Source: Lachnospiraceae bacterium YSD2013 (lineage in GTDB: Bacteria > Bacillota > Clostridia > Lachnospirales > Lachnospiraceae). From it: DNA of 64,000 nt. Within the stretch, counting starts at the first letter, position 1. The number at the start of each line of letters is the position of its first letter. A program made the position numbers and the translations under genes. The notes under the pieces were generated by a model that searched no databases, had not been told where the DNA came from, and saw only the letters and a program-made list of their open reading frames with translations. Below are positions 33,748 to 40,873 of this stretch, piece by piece. Location: contig FMTX01000015.1 of assembly GCA_900100895.1 (NCBI GenBank), forward strand, positions 33,428 to 97,427, written 5' to 3'.

Positions 33748-35481
33748 ATGATAGAAAGATTACAACACAAATACGCGCTTTCCAAACAGGGCGCGAAGGA
33801 TATGGTGAGAGCGTGCGGAGTTGTTACGCTCGCCAATATAGTATTGATGTTGCCTGCGGGCGTTTTGTATACGTTAATCGGCGACCTTTTGAATAACAGG
33901 CTGGGTCGCGACAGGGTTTCTTTTTACGTAATAAGCTCGGTAGTGATATTGCTTCTTATCGCGCTTACAAACTTCTTACAGTACAATGCGACGTTTCTTA
34001 CCACTTACAAAGAGAGCGGCGTGCGTCGTACCACGATTGCCGAGAAATTGAGAAAGCTTCCGCTTTCGTACTTCGGTAAAAAGAACATCGCAGACTTAAC
34101 CACCAATATCATGGGTGACTGCGCGATGATTGAAACGGCTTCGAGCCACTGGATTCCCGAGCTTATCGGTGCGATTATTTCGGTGACTCTTGTGGGAATC
34201 AGCTTATTTTTCTTCTTTGACTGGAGAATGGTACTTGCAAGCTTCTGGGTAATTCCGGTTGCTTTTGCCATTATCATTTCCTGCTCCGGCGCAGAGAAGA
34301 GAGCGGTAAGAAAGAATCAGGCAATCAAGCTTTCCATGGCGGACGGTATTCAGGAGTGCCTTGAATCTATCAGAGATTTGAGAGCCAACAATGCCGAAAA
34401 CGGCTACATGGAAGAACTTGACGGTAAAATAAAAAAGGTTGAAAAGTTCGCACTCTTTACCGAGCTTAAGATGGCTGTATATGTTAACTCTTCCGCCATT
34501 ATTCTTAAGATTGGTATAGGTACCACGGCGGTTATGGGTGGTATTCTTTTTGCAAGAGGAGAGATTGACCTGCTTACGTTCTTTATGTTCTTAATGCTGG
34601 TATCAAGATTGTACGCACCTATGGAGATTACACTTCAGAATTTCGCGGCTATTATCGCTACGGGTATTCAGTGCGAGCGCCTCGACGAAGTGCTCTCTCA
34701 TGAGATTCAGACCGGTTCCGAGACTCTTAACAATAAGGGTTACGACATTACATTCGACCATGTAGGATTTAAGTATGCCGACGATACCGATGTACTTAAG
34801 GATGTAAGCTTCACAGCCAAGCAGGGCGAAGTTACAGCACTTATCGGACCTTCCGGTGGCGGTAAGACTACAATTTCCAGACTTGCGGCAAGATTCTGGG
34901 ATGTGGGAAGCGGTAAGATTACTCTCGGCGGCGAGGATGTTTCGAAGGTTGATCCGGAGACACTGCTTTCCAAGTATTCTATAGTGTTCCAGGACGTTAC
35001 ACTCTTTAACAACTCGGTTATGGAGAATATCCGTATCGGTAAGAGCGGTGCGACGGATGCAGAGGTTATGGAAGCTGCCAAGCTTGCCAACTGTGATGAA
35101 TTCGTAAATCTGTTACCGGATAAGTACAACACCGCTATCGGAGAGAACGGAAGCGAGCTTTCGGGCGGCGAACGTCAGAGAATATCTATCGCCAGGGCAT
35201 TCCTTAAAGATGCACCGGTTATCCTTCTTGACGAAGCTACGGCTTCACTTGATGCGGAGAATGAGACCGCTATTCAGGAAGCTCTTTCAAGACTTATCAA
35301 GAACAAGACTGTTCTTATCATCGCTCACCGCATGAGAACCATCGCCAATGCCGATAACATCGTGGTTCTTAAGGATGGTGTGGTAGCCGAACAGGGCAGT
35401 CCCGCAGAGCTTTCGGCATATGATAGTATCTACAGTCGTATGACAAAGCAGCAGCTTATTTCTCAGAACTGGAAAATGTAA
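33748..35481 (+). CDS. ABC half-transporter, pair 4 subunit B (exporter fold)
   Basis: A 577-residue partner of the preceding gene: G-P-S-G-G-G-K-T-T, LSGGERQR, V-I-L-L-D-E-A-T-A-S-L-D-A-E-N-E, A-H-R-M-R-T. The Q-loop region S-I-V-F-Q-D-V-T-L-F-N matches subunit B of pair 1. ATG 33748 comes one base after the previous stop; an upstream GTG at 33739 is in frame but overlaps the partner and lies inside the ribosome binding site region. Confidence 0.85.
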   Translation: MIERLQHKYALSKQGAKDMVRACGVVTLANIVLMLPAGVLYTLIGDLLNNRLGRDRVSFYVISSVVILLLIALTNFLQYNATFLTTYKESGVRRTTIAEKLRKLPLSYFGKKNIADLTTNIMGDCAMIETASSHWIPELIGAIISVTLVGISLFFFFDWRMVLASFWVIPVAFAIIISCSGAEKRAVRKNQAIKLSMADGIQECLESIRDLRANNAENGYMEELDGKIKKVEKFALFTELKMAVYVNSSAIILKIGIGTTAVMGGILFARGEIDLLTFFMFLMLVSRLYAPMEITLQNFAAIIATGIQCERLDEVLSHEIQTGSETLNNKGYDITFDHVGFKYADDTDVLKDVSFTAKQGEVTALIGPSGGGKTTISRLAARFWDVGSGKITLGGEDVSKVDPETLLSKYSIVFQDVTLFNNSVMENIRIGKSGATDAEVMEAAKLANCDEFVNLLPDKYNTAIGENGSELSGGERQRISIARAFLKDAPVILLDEATASLDAENETAIQEALSRLIKNKTVLIIAHRMRTIANADNIVVLKDGVVAEQGSPAELSAYDSIYSRMTKQQLISQNWKM

Positions 35482-35488
35482 AAAGGGA

Positions 35489-35516
35489 TTGAGAAACTTA
35501 AATAAAGATGTATAAT
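35489..35516 (+). promoter_or_regulatory. promoter TTGAGA-N16-TATAAT before the 35.6-40.1 kb operon
   Basis: TTGAGA (35489-35494) and a perfect TATAAT (35511-35516), 16 bases apart. The predicted start, about 35523, is at the edge of the palindrome that follows. Confidence 0.7.
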
Positions 35517-35526
35517 TGAAGAGGTA

Positions 35527-35542
35527 GTTAGTCGTGGCTAAC
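35527..35542. promoter_or_regulatory. iron-box-like palindrome 8
   Basis: GTTAG (35527-35531) and CTAAC (35538-35542) with a 6-base spacer, just after TATAAT. A partial hairpin (AGAGGTAG with CTGCCTCT, about 35519-35569) surrounds it. Confidence 0.7.
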
Positions 35543-35597
35543 ATGTGTTAACCGGGCTGACTGCCTCTTAAATGTTTATTGGCAAAGGGGAAAGAAA

Positions 35598-36230
35598 ATG
35601 ATTTTGACAACATTGCTTGTAGGTCTTGCCGGAGCACTTCTGATGTTTGCCGGAGATATGACCTTATATTATGACAAGAACGATTTTAAACATGACGGGA
35701 CGCTGAATCCGATTATAAATATCATGAGGAAATTACCGCCGAAGCGAGTGATGATCGGAGGCTGGATTGGACCGGTTGCGGCGTTTCTGTATTGTATCGG
35801 TTTCTATCATATGGTTCTGATTGCAGACGAGCCACTCTACAAGATTGCTTTTGCGGCATTTCTTTTAAGTTGCATGGGAATCATCGCAGGAGGTGCATAC
35901 CATAGCCACTGCGCATATCTGGGACTCCTTGGAGCGGATGAGCAAAGGAAGGATCTTGATATCGTTACAGCGTATTTCCAAAAGCTGCCGCTTATCCTGT
36001 ATCTGGGTGAGGGCTTGGGATTGCTTGCACTGATAGTTTTTATCGTAATCGGCAAGACGGTATTTCCAAGATGGATGGCTATATTATCACCCGGAGTTTT
36101 GTATTTGCTGAAACCGCTGTCGCGTAAGCTTCCGAAAGGATTACACATGATTCTCTGCGGCGGCTTTTCAAACGTTGTATTTATCGTATATTACGTTGTT
36201 GCAATTATTGTATATGCAACAATGTTGTAA
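35598..36230 (+). CDS. polytopic membrane protein with N-terminal GD motif, DUF6796-like (copy 1)
   Basis: A 210-residue protein with about six membrane helices. Near the N terminus it has F-A-G-D-M-T-L-Y-Y, and in the second half a Y-F-Q-K-L-P stretch between helices. Two further proteins in this operon (37529, 38228) share the G-D motif at the same place and the same size, so the operon carries three paralogues. I recall the label DUF6796 for this type but cannot confirm it. No catalytic motif is obvious beyond the conserved Asp and a few His (A-Y-H-S-H-C). It is the first gene after box 8. Confidence 0.6.
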   Translation: MILTTLLVGLAGALLMFAGDMTLYYDKNDFKHDGTLNPIINIMRKLPPKRVMIGGWIGPVAAFLYCIGFYHMVLIADEPLYKIAFAAFLLSCMGIIAGGAYHSHCAYLGLLGADEQRKDLDIVTAYFQKLPLILYLGEGLGLLALIVFIVIGKTVFPRWMAILSPGVLYLLKPLSRKLPKGLHMILCGGFSNVVFIVYYVVAIIVYATML

Positions 36231-36251
36231 AAATTGAGTGAGGGTACTTAT

Positions 36252-36758
36252 ATGCTGAAGAATTATATGAAGGAAGGACAGAAACTTCCGATGTTCGGAG
36301 TCGGACCGTATATTGTATACGGCATGGGGATGGTTACCGTAATAGGGATCATTCTTTTGGGATATGTGTTTAAAATCGGGATACTCGAGGCACCGTGGAC
36401 ATTAGTGTTCAGAATAGTCGGCACTGTTCTGATAGCTTTGGGATTAATTATATGGTATATCGGGGCGCTTCGTTCAGATATGGATGAGTCGATAACAGAT
36501 AATAAACTGCAGACAAAGGGTATTTATGCCTGGGTGCGTAATCCCATGTACAGCGGCTGGTGGATTCTGATGATAGGAATAACACTCATGTGGCATAACG
36601 CATGGATGCTGATTCTTCCTGTTATAAACTGGTGCATTATGACGATTTCACTGATAAATACCGAAGAGAAATGGCTTGCCGGTCTTTACGGTAAAGATTA
36701 TGAGGAGTACAAGAAACGCGTTAACAGATGCATTCCGTGGTTTCCGAGAAAGAAGTAA
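36252..36758 (+). CDS. isoprenylcysteine carboxyl methyltransferase-like membrane protein
   Basis: A 168-residue membrane protein with four or five helices. The C-terminal half holds the ICMT/PEMT hallmark: G-I-Y-A-W-V-R-N-P-M-Y-S-G-W-W followed by N-T-E-E-K-W-L-A-G-L-Y-G-K-D-Y-E-E-Y-K-K-R-V. Such proteins methylate lipid or prenyl-type substrates using SAM; bacteria lack the eukaryotic prenylated-protein substrate, so the target here is unknown. ATG 36252 has GAGGG seven bases upstream; a TTG at 36234 is in frame. Confidence 0.75.
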   Translation: MLKNYMKEGQKLPMFGVGPYIVYGMGMVTVIGIILLGYVFKIGILEAPWTLVFRIVGTVLIALGLIIWYIGALRSDMDESITDNKLQTKGIYAWVRNPMYSGWWILMIGITLMWHNAWMLILPVINWCIMTISLINTEEKWLAGLYGKDYEEYKKRVNRCIPWFPRKK

Positions 36759-36761
36759 GCG

Positions 36762-37532
36762 ATGACTGTACATGAATTTGGGCAAGAAAACAATGAGGTT
36801 ATAGTGCTGATACATCCTTCGATTGTGATGTGGGATTACTTTGAATATGTTATACCGGCTCTTGAGAAGAAGTATCGCGTAATTGTGCCTGCACTTCCGG
36901 GGTACGATCCCGATGAAAAGAATGACTTTACAAGCGTGGAAGAAATAGCGTCAGAACTGGCTGAGTGGCTGATAGGACAGAATATTGCGGAAGTGGCGTG
37001 CATATACGGCTGCTCCATGGGCGGAAGTATAGTGGCGAGGATGCTTGCGGATAATGCGGTGAATATTAAGAGCGCTGTGATTGATGGAGGAATTACTCCT
37101 TATAAGCTGCCATGGATTATCACGAGGTTCATAGCGATTAAAGACTTTCTTTTGATATACACGGGGAAGATAGGCGGGGCGAAACTCCTTGAGAAGGCGT
37201 TTGATACCGATGAACTCTCGGAGGAAGATGTCAAATACGCCGCCAAGGTTTTAAAAATGATCAGTGTCAAGACTATTTGGCGCACTTTTGAATCCTGCAA
37301 TAACTATTCTATGCCCAAGGATGTTCAAACGGACTGCAAGCATATCGAGTACTGGGTTGCGGACAAAGAAGTCAAAGACCGCAAGCCCGACATAGCGCGA
37401 ATCAAAGAATATTTCCCGCACACGGTATTCAGAAAGGTTAGTGATGTGGGTCACGGCGGACTGGCTCCGTTTAATCCGGAGCGGTTTGTAAGAGGAATAG
37501 AAAGAGCGTGCAAAGAGGGGAGAAATGCATGA
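36762..37532 (+). CDS. alpha/beta-fold hydrolase
   Basis: A 256-residue soluble hydrolase: oxyanion region V-L-I-H-P-S, then P-A-L-P-G-Y-D, nucleophile elbow G-C-S-M-G-G with the Ser near residue 87, and the catalytic His in V-G-H-G-G-L near the C terminus. The acid is probably the Asp in Y-W-V-A-D-K-E. An esterase role, for example opening a ferric ester chelate as Fes/IroE-type enzymes do, would fit an iron uptake operon but is not shown. It overlaps the next gene by four bases (ATGA). Confidence 0.8.
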   Translation: MTVHEFGQENNEVIVLIHPSIVMWDYFEYVIPALEKKYRVIVPALPGYDPDEKNDFTSVEEIASELAEWLIGQNIAEVACIYGCSMGGSIVARMLADNAVNIKSAVIDGGITPYKLPWIITRFIAIKDFLLIYTGKIGGAKLLEKAFDTDELSEEDVKYAAKVLKMISVKTIWRTFESCNNYSMPKDVQTDCKHIEYWVADKEVKDRKPDIARIKEYFPHTVFRKVSDVGHGGLAPFNPERFVRGIERACKEGRNA

Positions 37533-38209
37533 AAAAGTTAACTTCAAGACAGAAATTATTATTTGCGGTATACGGAATGCTGATTGCCATAGTCGGTGAC
37601 TATTTGCTCGGGTATAGAACATTCAGCACATCGAATGCACCTGAAGCTTATATGGGTATGGTGGCTAATGTGGTGCCTGACTGGAGATATGCGGCTTCAT
37701 CAGTGCTGGGATTTGTGTGCGCAGCATTTTTCGCTGTGGGAGCATGCGAATTGTTCCGTGTGATGGAGATTAAGTACAGGCTTGCAGACAGGTTTCTTTA
37801 TAAGCTTTTTAAGGTGGCTAACTGGGGCGGAATACTTTACTTTGCCTTTATTCATATAGGCATCTGTATGCTGCCGGTTGTTTTCAATGCAGGAATGGAA
37901 GTTACCGGCAATATGGCAACATCAATCGATATGACGATGAGAGTGCTTAAGAGCATCGCAGTGCCCATGATTGCGGGCTTTGTAATCTGCGATGGATTTG
38001 CTACTGTCGCATGGATTGGGATAGTTATTAAAAAGTTTATACCCGTTAAGCTGTGGATGCTTATCTGTACACCCTTAATAAGTGCACTCATCGGACAGCT
38101 CATGAATTATGTTGCGGAGGGTATGGACTCGGGATTTGAGTCGTTTGGCTGGCTGCTTATGTATCTTGTGTGTGCATTAAAACTGGTGGAAAAGGACGAG
38201 ACAGTCTAA
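37529..38209 (+). CDS. polytopic membrane protein with GD motif, DUF6796-like (copy 2)
   Basis: A 226-residue protein with about six helices; the N-terminal I-V-G-D-Y-L-L-G-Y aligns with I-G-G-D-M-L-L-G-W in the next gene and A-G-D-M-T-L in the first copy. ATG 37529 overlaps the hydrolase stop (ATGA) and has AGAGGGGAG upstream; GTG 37508 is in frame but unlikely. Function unknown. Confidence 0.6.
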   Translation: MKKLTSRQKLLFAVYGMLIAIVGDYLLGYRTFSTSNAPEAYMGMVANVVPDWRYAASSVLGFVCAAFFAVGACELFRVMEIKYRLADRFLYKLFKVANWGGILYFAFIHIGICMLPVVFNAGMEVTGNMATSIDMTMRVLKSIAVPMIAGFVICDGFATVAWIGIVIKKFIPVKLWMLICTPLISALIGQLMNYVAEGMDSGFESFGWLLMYLVCALKLVEKDETV

Positions 38210-38227
38210 ACAAAAGGAGAATGGATC

Positions 38228-38929
38228 ATGCAGACGGATTACAGCAAGCCCGACTGGGACAGAATAGCACATTTATTTAAGCTTGGAATTATAGCATCAC
38301 TATTGGCACTTATTGGTGGCGATATGCTGCTTGGATGGGGAACGGCAGACCTTTCTTTGGCAGGTATGGAACAGTATTTTTCAAGGTATAGAGATGTTTC
38401 CGATACAAGGATTTTTCTGGCGGCAACGCTTGGAATGATAGGAATTTCGGTTGAGTCGCTGTGCTATTTCGGAGTGTACAGGGTTATTGCGGCTAAGTCG
38501 GACAAATATGCTCATGCATACAGAGCAGGGCTGATTGGAATGATGATATTTGGTGCGTTTTGCCACGTTATGTGCTGCGCAACGATATATATTCATAATG
38601 CTGTAAAACGGATAAATCCGGACGTGGCGATAGATGAAGCTTTGCGGTTTGCAAAGCTGTTCCTTGTGCCGGTTTCAGTTATTTTCTTTGTATTCTTTTT
38701 AATCATGAATATAGTCCAGATAGTGGCATTCGCCAAAGAAAAAACACCTTATCCGAAGTGGTGCATGGTATTTACGATGCTGATAGGAATCTTCGATATA
38801 GTAATCATGAGAATGGTCGGTAATTTTGCGTGGGCCAACGCCTTGTCAACCGGATGGCTTAGTGTCGGAAGTCTCATTACATTTTCGGGGCTTTTGCTTA
38901 ATATTTCAAAGGCGAAAGGGGATAAATAA
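38228..38929 (+). CDS. polytopic membrane protein with GD motif, DUF6796-like (copy 3)
   Basis: A 233-residue membrane protein, closest to the gene just upstream: I-G-G-D-M-L-L-G-W-G near the N terminus, a polar loop with S-D-T-R-I-F-L-A-A-T-L-G, and H-V-M-C-C-A-T in the middle. The ribosome site AAGGAG is clear. The pair 37529/38228 looks like a tandem duplication. Function unknown. Confidence 0.6.
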   Translation: MQTDYSKPDWDRIAHLFKLGIIASLLALIGGDMLLGWGTADLSLAGMEQYFSRYRDVSDTRIFLAATLGMIGISVESLCYFGVYRVIAAKSDKYAHAYRAGLIGMMIFGAFCHVMCCATIYIHNAVKRINPDVAIDEALRFAKLFLVPVSVIFFVFFLIMNIVQIVAFAKEKTPYPKWCMVFTMLIGIFDIVIMRMVGNFAWANALSTGWLSVGSLITFSGLLLNISKAKGDK

Positions 38930-38931
38930 CG

Positions 38932-39426
38932 ATGCTTTTGACGGTTTTTCTCGCAATAGTATTTTGCGTGGCTATCACACTAATGATGTTTTCTGCAGTG
39001 GCTTTTATACAGGATAAGAAGTTCTTTTCTTCAGCTCCCAAGGAAGCGCAGGAAGCGTTGATACCGCGGGACAAAGAACTCTTTTACGGAGCGAGGGTTA
39101 TCGGCTGGACACTCATGGTATTCAGTTTCCTGATGATACTTGGCGTAGGCGTTATTTCTATTTGGGACGGCCTTAGAAGCGGGTTTACGTTTTGGCAGTT
39201 CTTTTTCAGATTCGTTTTTATTTTCACGGTTTATAAAGTTTATGACATGATATGCTTTGACTACTTTCTGCTCATGAAATATAAGTTCTTTCAGTTTTAT
39301 TTTCCTGAAGTGGAAAGCGTTTATGCGAACAGGAGGTATGGCTACAACATTAAAAGCCAGTTGCTTAAGCTTTTGATTATCTTCCCGGCGGCCTCGGCAC
39401 TGGCGGCTTGGGTGTGTACATTGTGA
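38932..39426 (+). CDS. small membrane protein of unknown function
   Basis: A 164-residue protein with about four helices (about 1-25, 58-78, 88-105, 140-160). The loop Y-D-M-I-C-F-D-Y-F-L-L-M-K-Y-K-F-F lies between helices three and four. I do not recognise a family. It begins two bases after the previous stop, so it belongs to the operon driven from 35489. Confidence 0.55.
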   Translation: MLLTVFLAIVFCVAITLMMFSAVAFIQDKKFFSSAPKEAQEALIPRDKELFYGARVIGWTLMVFSFLMILGVGVISIWDGLRSGFTFWQFFFRFVFIFTVYKVYDMICFDYFLLMKYKFFQFYFPEVESVYANRRYGYNIKSQLLKLLIIFPAASALAAWVCTL

Positions 39427-39524
39427 TTAATTGCGTGTAAAAAGGGCGTAAATCAGTGCGATAAGATTTTGGAGGTATAATGCAAGAGTAACATGAATAC
39501 AGTTTCATGGAAGGAAATTTAAAG

Positions 39525-40118
39525 ATGACTAAATATATACCTGAAAAAATGATTATGCAGAGCCGCTTCCGTACATATTACGAAACGTGGGACGAGCCTA
39601 CGAAGACGCAATTGACGGTCAAACTTCAGCAACTGATTGATGAGAACGCAGAGTATACCGATTCCAATAACTACGGTCACCTCTGCAACCTTCTTACGTC
39701 GCTTGCCATGGTGACGGTTCTTAAAGAAAACGGAAAGACCACGGAGGAAGCGGAAAAAGAAGTCGCAGATGCCATGTATGCTTTTCTCGAGCCACAGATC
39801 GCTTCGATAGAGAAGCTTGCGAGTCATGGCTGGTTTGTGGGTTTGTTAAAGTTGACTATGCCGGTCAAATTCAAGAAAACGCTTGGATACGGCTGGGATG
39901 TGGAGTTTCCTAAATGCCCTAAAGATACATTTGCCATGACGACGCATAAGTGCATCTATCAACAAATATTCACGAAATACGGCATGCCGGAGATGACGGC
40001 GGTATTCTGTAAGGTAGATGATATATCGTATAGTAATCTTCCGAGAGCGGAGTTCCTCTACACGGAGCAGATCGGAACCGGCGGAAGTATGTGCGATTAT
40101 TCTTTTAAGAAAAGATAG
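39525..40118 (+). CDS. L-2-amino-thiazoline-4-carboxylate hydrolase-like protein (copy 2)
   Basis: A 197-residue protein. Its C-terminal part repeats the landmarks of the protein at 26203: H-K-C-I-Y-Q-Q-I-F-T-K-Y-G, V-F-C-K-V-D-D, then G-T-G-G-S-M-C-D-Y-S-F. The N-terminal halves differ. ATG 39525 has GGAAGGAAA (39509-39517) upstream; ATG 39507 is in frame but would put that site inside the gene. A terminator follows. Confidence 0.7.
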   Translation: MTKYIPEKMIMQSRFRTYYETWDEPTKTQLTVKLQQLIDENAEYTDSNNYGHLCNLLTSLAMVTVLKENGKTTEEAEKEVADAMYAFLEPQIASIEKLASHGWFVGLLKLTMPVKFKKTLGYGWDVEFPKCPKDTFAMTTHKCIYQQIFTKYGMPEMTAVFCKVDDISYSNLPRAEFLYTEQIGTGGSMCDYSFKKR

Positions 40119-40124
40119 AGAGGC

Positions 40125-40153
40125 AAAAGAAGCTGAGCAATCGGCTTCTTTTT
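40125..40153 (+). terminator. terminator after the 35.6-40.1 kb operon
   Basis: AAAAGAAGC (40125-40133) and GCTTCTTTT (40144-40152) form a 9-bp stem with a 10-base loop and a T-rich end. Confidence 0.82.
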
Positions 40154-40166
40154 ACGTGGGTAAATA

Positions 40167-40194
40167 TTGACAAAAGGAAGCGTTATGATATCAT
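40167..40194 (+). promoter_or_regulatory. flavodoxin promoter TTGACA-N16-TATCAT
   Basis: TTGACA (40167-40172) and TATCAT (40189-40194) with a 16-base spacer; predicted start at about 40201, inside box 9. Confidence 0.65.
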
Positions 40195-40198
40195 AAAG

Positions 40199-40214
40199 GT
40201 TAGCAACTGCTAAC
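40199..40214. promoter_or_regulatory. iron-box-like palindrome 9, over the flavodoxin transcription start
   Basis: GTTAG (40199-40203) and CTAAC (40210-40214) with a 6-base spacer and G/C on the outside (GGTTAGC, GCTAACC after extension on one side). Confidence 0.72.
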
Positions 40215-40253
40215 CCGAGCATGGGCCGGCAGCTGCTGTTTTTAAAACACTAA

Positions 40254-40269
40254 GTTAGCGTACGCTAAC
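40254..40269. promoter_or_regulatory. iron-box-like palindrome 10, before flavodoxin
   Basis: GTTAG (40254-40258) and CTAAC (40265-40269), 55 bases after box 9, then TATAAT at 40272-40277. A further CTAACTTA at 40279-40286 is the inverse of TAAGTTAG at 40251-40258, so a longer alternative hairpin is possible in the leader RNA. Confidence 0.68.
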
Positions 40270-40302
40270 CATATAATCCTAACTTATACGGAGGTATATA
40301 TA

Positions 40303-40725
40303 ATGAGCAAAGTTGCAGTAGTATACTGGAGCGGAACCGGCAATACGGCCGCTATGGCTTCGGCAGTTGAGGCGGGAGCCAAGGACAGAGGAGCGGAGGT
40401 TACGGTATTCGGACCCGAGAGCTTCACCGCGGCAAAGGTTGCGGAGTTTGACGGAATCGCATTCGGATGCCCGGCTATGGGCGCCGAGGTTCTTGAGGAA
40501 TCTTCTTACGAGCCTATGTTCACAGAGGTTGAGTCGGCTCTTTCGGGCAAAAAAATAGCTCTCTTCGGCTCCTACGGATGGGGAGACGGCCAATGGATGA
40601 GAGACTGGGAAGACAGATGCAACGCTGTGGGCGCGCGTCTTGTATGTGAGAGCGTTATGGCCAATAATGCTCCGGGTGCAGACGATCTTGATGCTTGCAA
40701 GAGTTTGGGCGCTGCTTTGGCATAG
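40303..40725 (+). CDS. flavodoxin
   Basis: A 140-residue flavodoxin. The FMN phosphate loop S-G-T-G-N-T-A (10-16) and the two isoalloxazine loops (around G-C-P-A-M-G-A-E and G-S-Y-G-W-G-D-G-Q-W-M) are in place, and the length is that of short-chain clostridial flavodoxins. It carries electrons in place of ferredoxin, which many anaerobes do when iron is short; two iron-box-like palindromes before it fit this. It is transcribed alone, between two terminators. Confidence 0.93.
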   Translation: MSKVAVVYWSGTGNTAAMASAVEAGAKDRGAEVTVFGPESFTAAKVAEFDGIAFGCPAMGAEVLEESSYEPMFTEVESALSGKKIALFGSYGWGDGQWMRDWEDRCNAVGARLVCESVMANNAPGADDLDACKSLGAALA

Positions 40726-40740
40726 TTTCTTTGGACGTAG

Positions 40741-40775
40741 AGGCACTCTGTGTGATACAGGGTGCCTTCTTTTTA
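40741..40775 (+). terminator. terminator after flavodoxin
   Basis: AGGCACTCTGT (40741-40751) pairs with ACAGGGTGCCT (40757-40767) with one G-T pair, then TCTTTTT. Confidence 0.85.
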
Positions 40776-40873
40776 TGCAATAAAAACTGGATTATCTGTT
40801 CCGAATAGGTTAGAATGGAACAATGAAACGCTATTGTGGCACGTAATGAGCCCATGGTAACGGAGGAAGAGGA

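Noticed and set aside
15551..35481. ABC pairs as ordinary multidrug exporters only
   Set aside because: Not excluded, but shared iron-box-like sites, the ECF neighbour and the D-loop type favour chelate import; kept as the alternative in the entries.
40797..40822. TGTTCC/GGAACA inverted repeat before the HD-domain gene as an operator
   Set aside because: Arms of six bases with a 14-base spacer and only a TAGAAT as possible -10; too weak to list as a feature.
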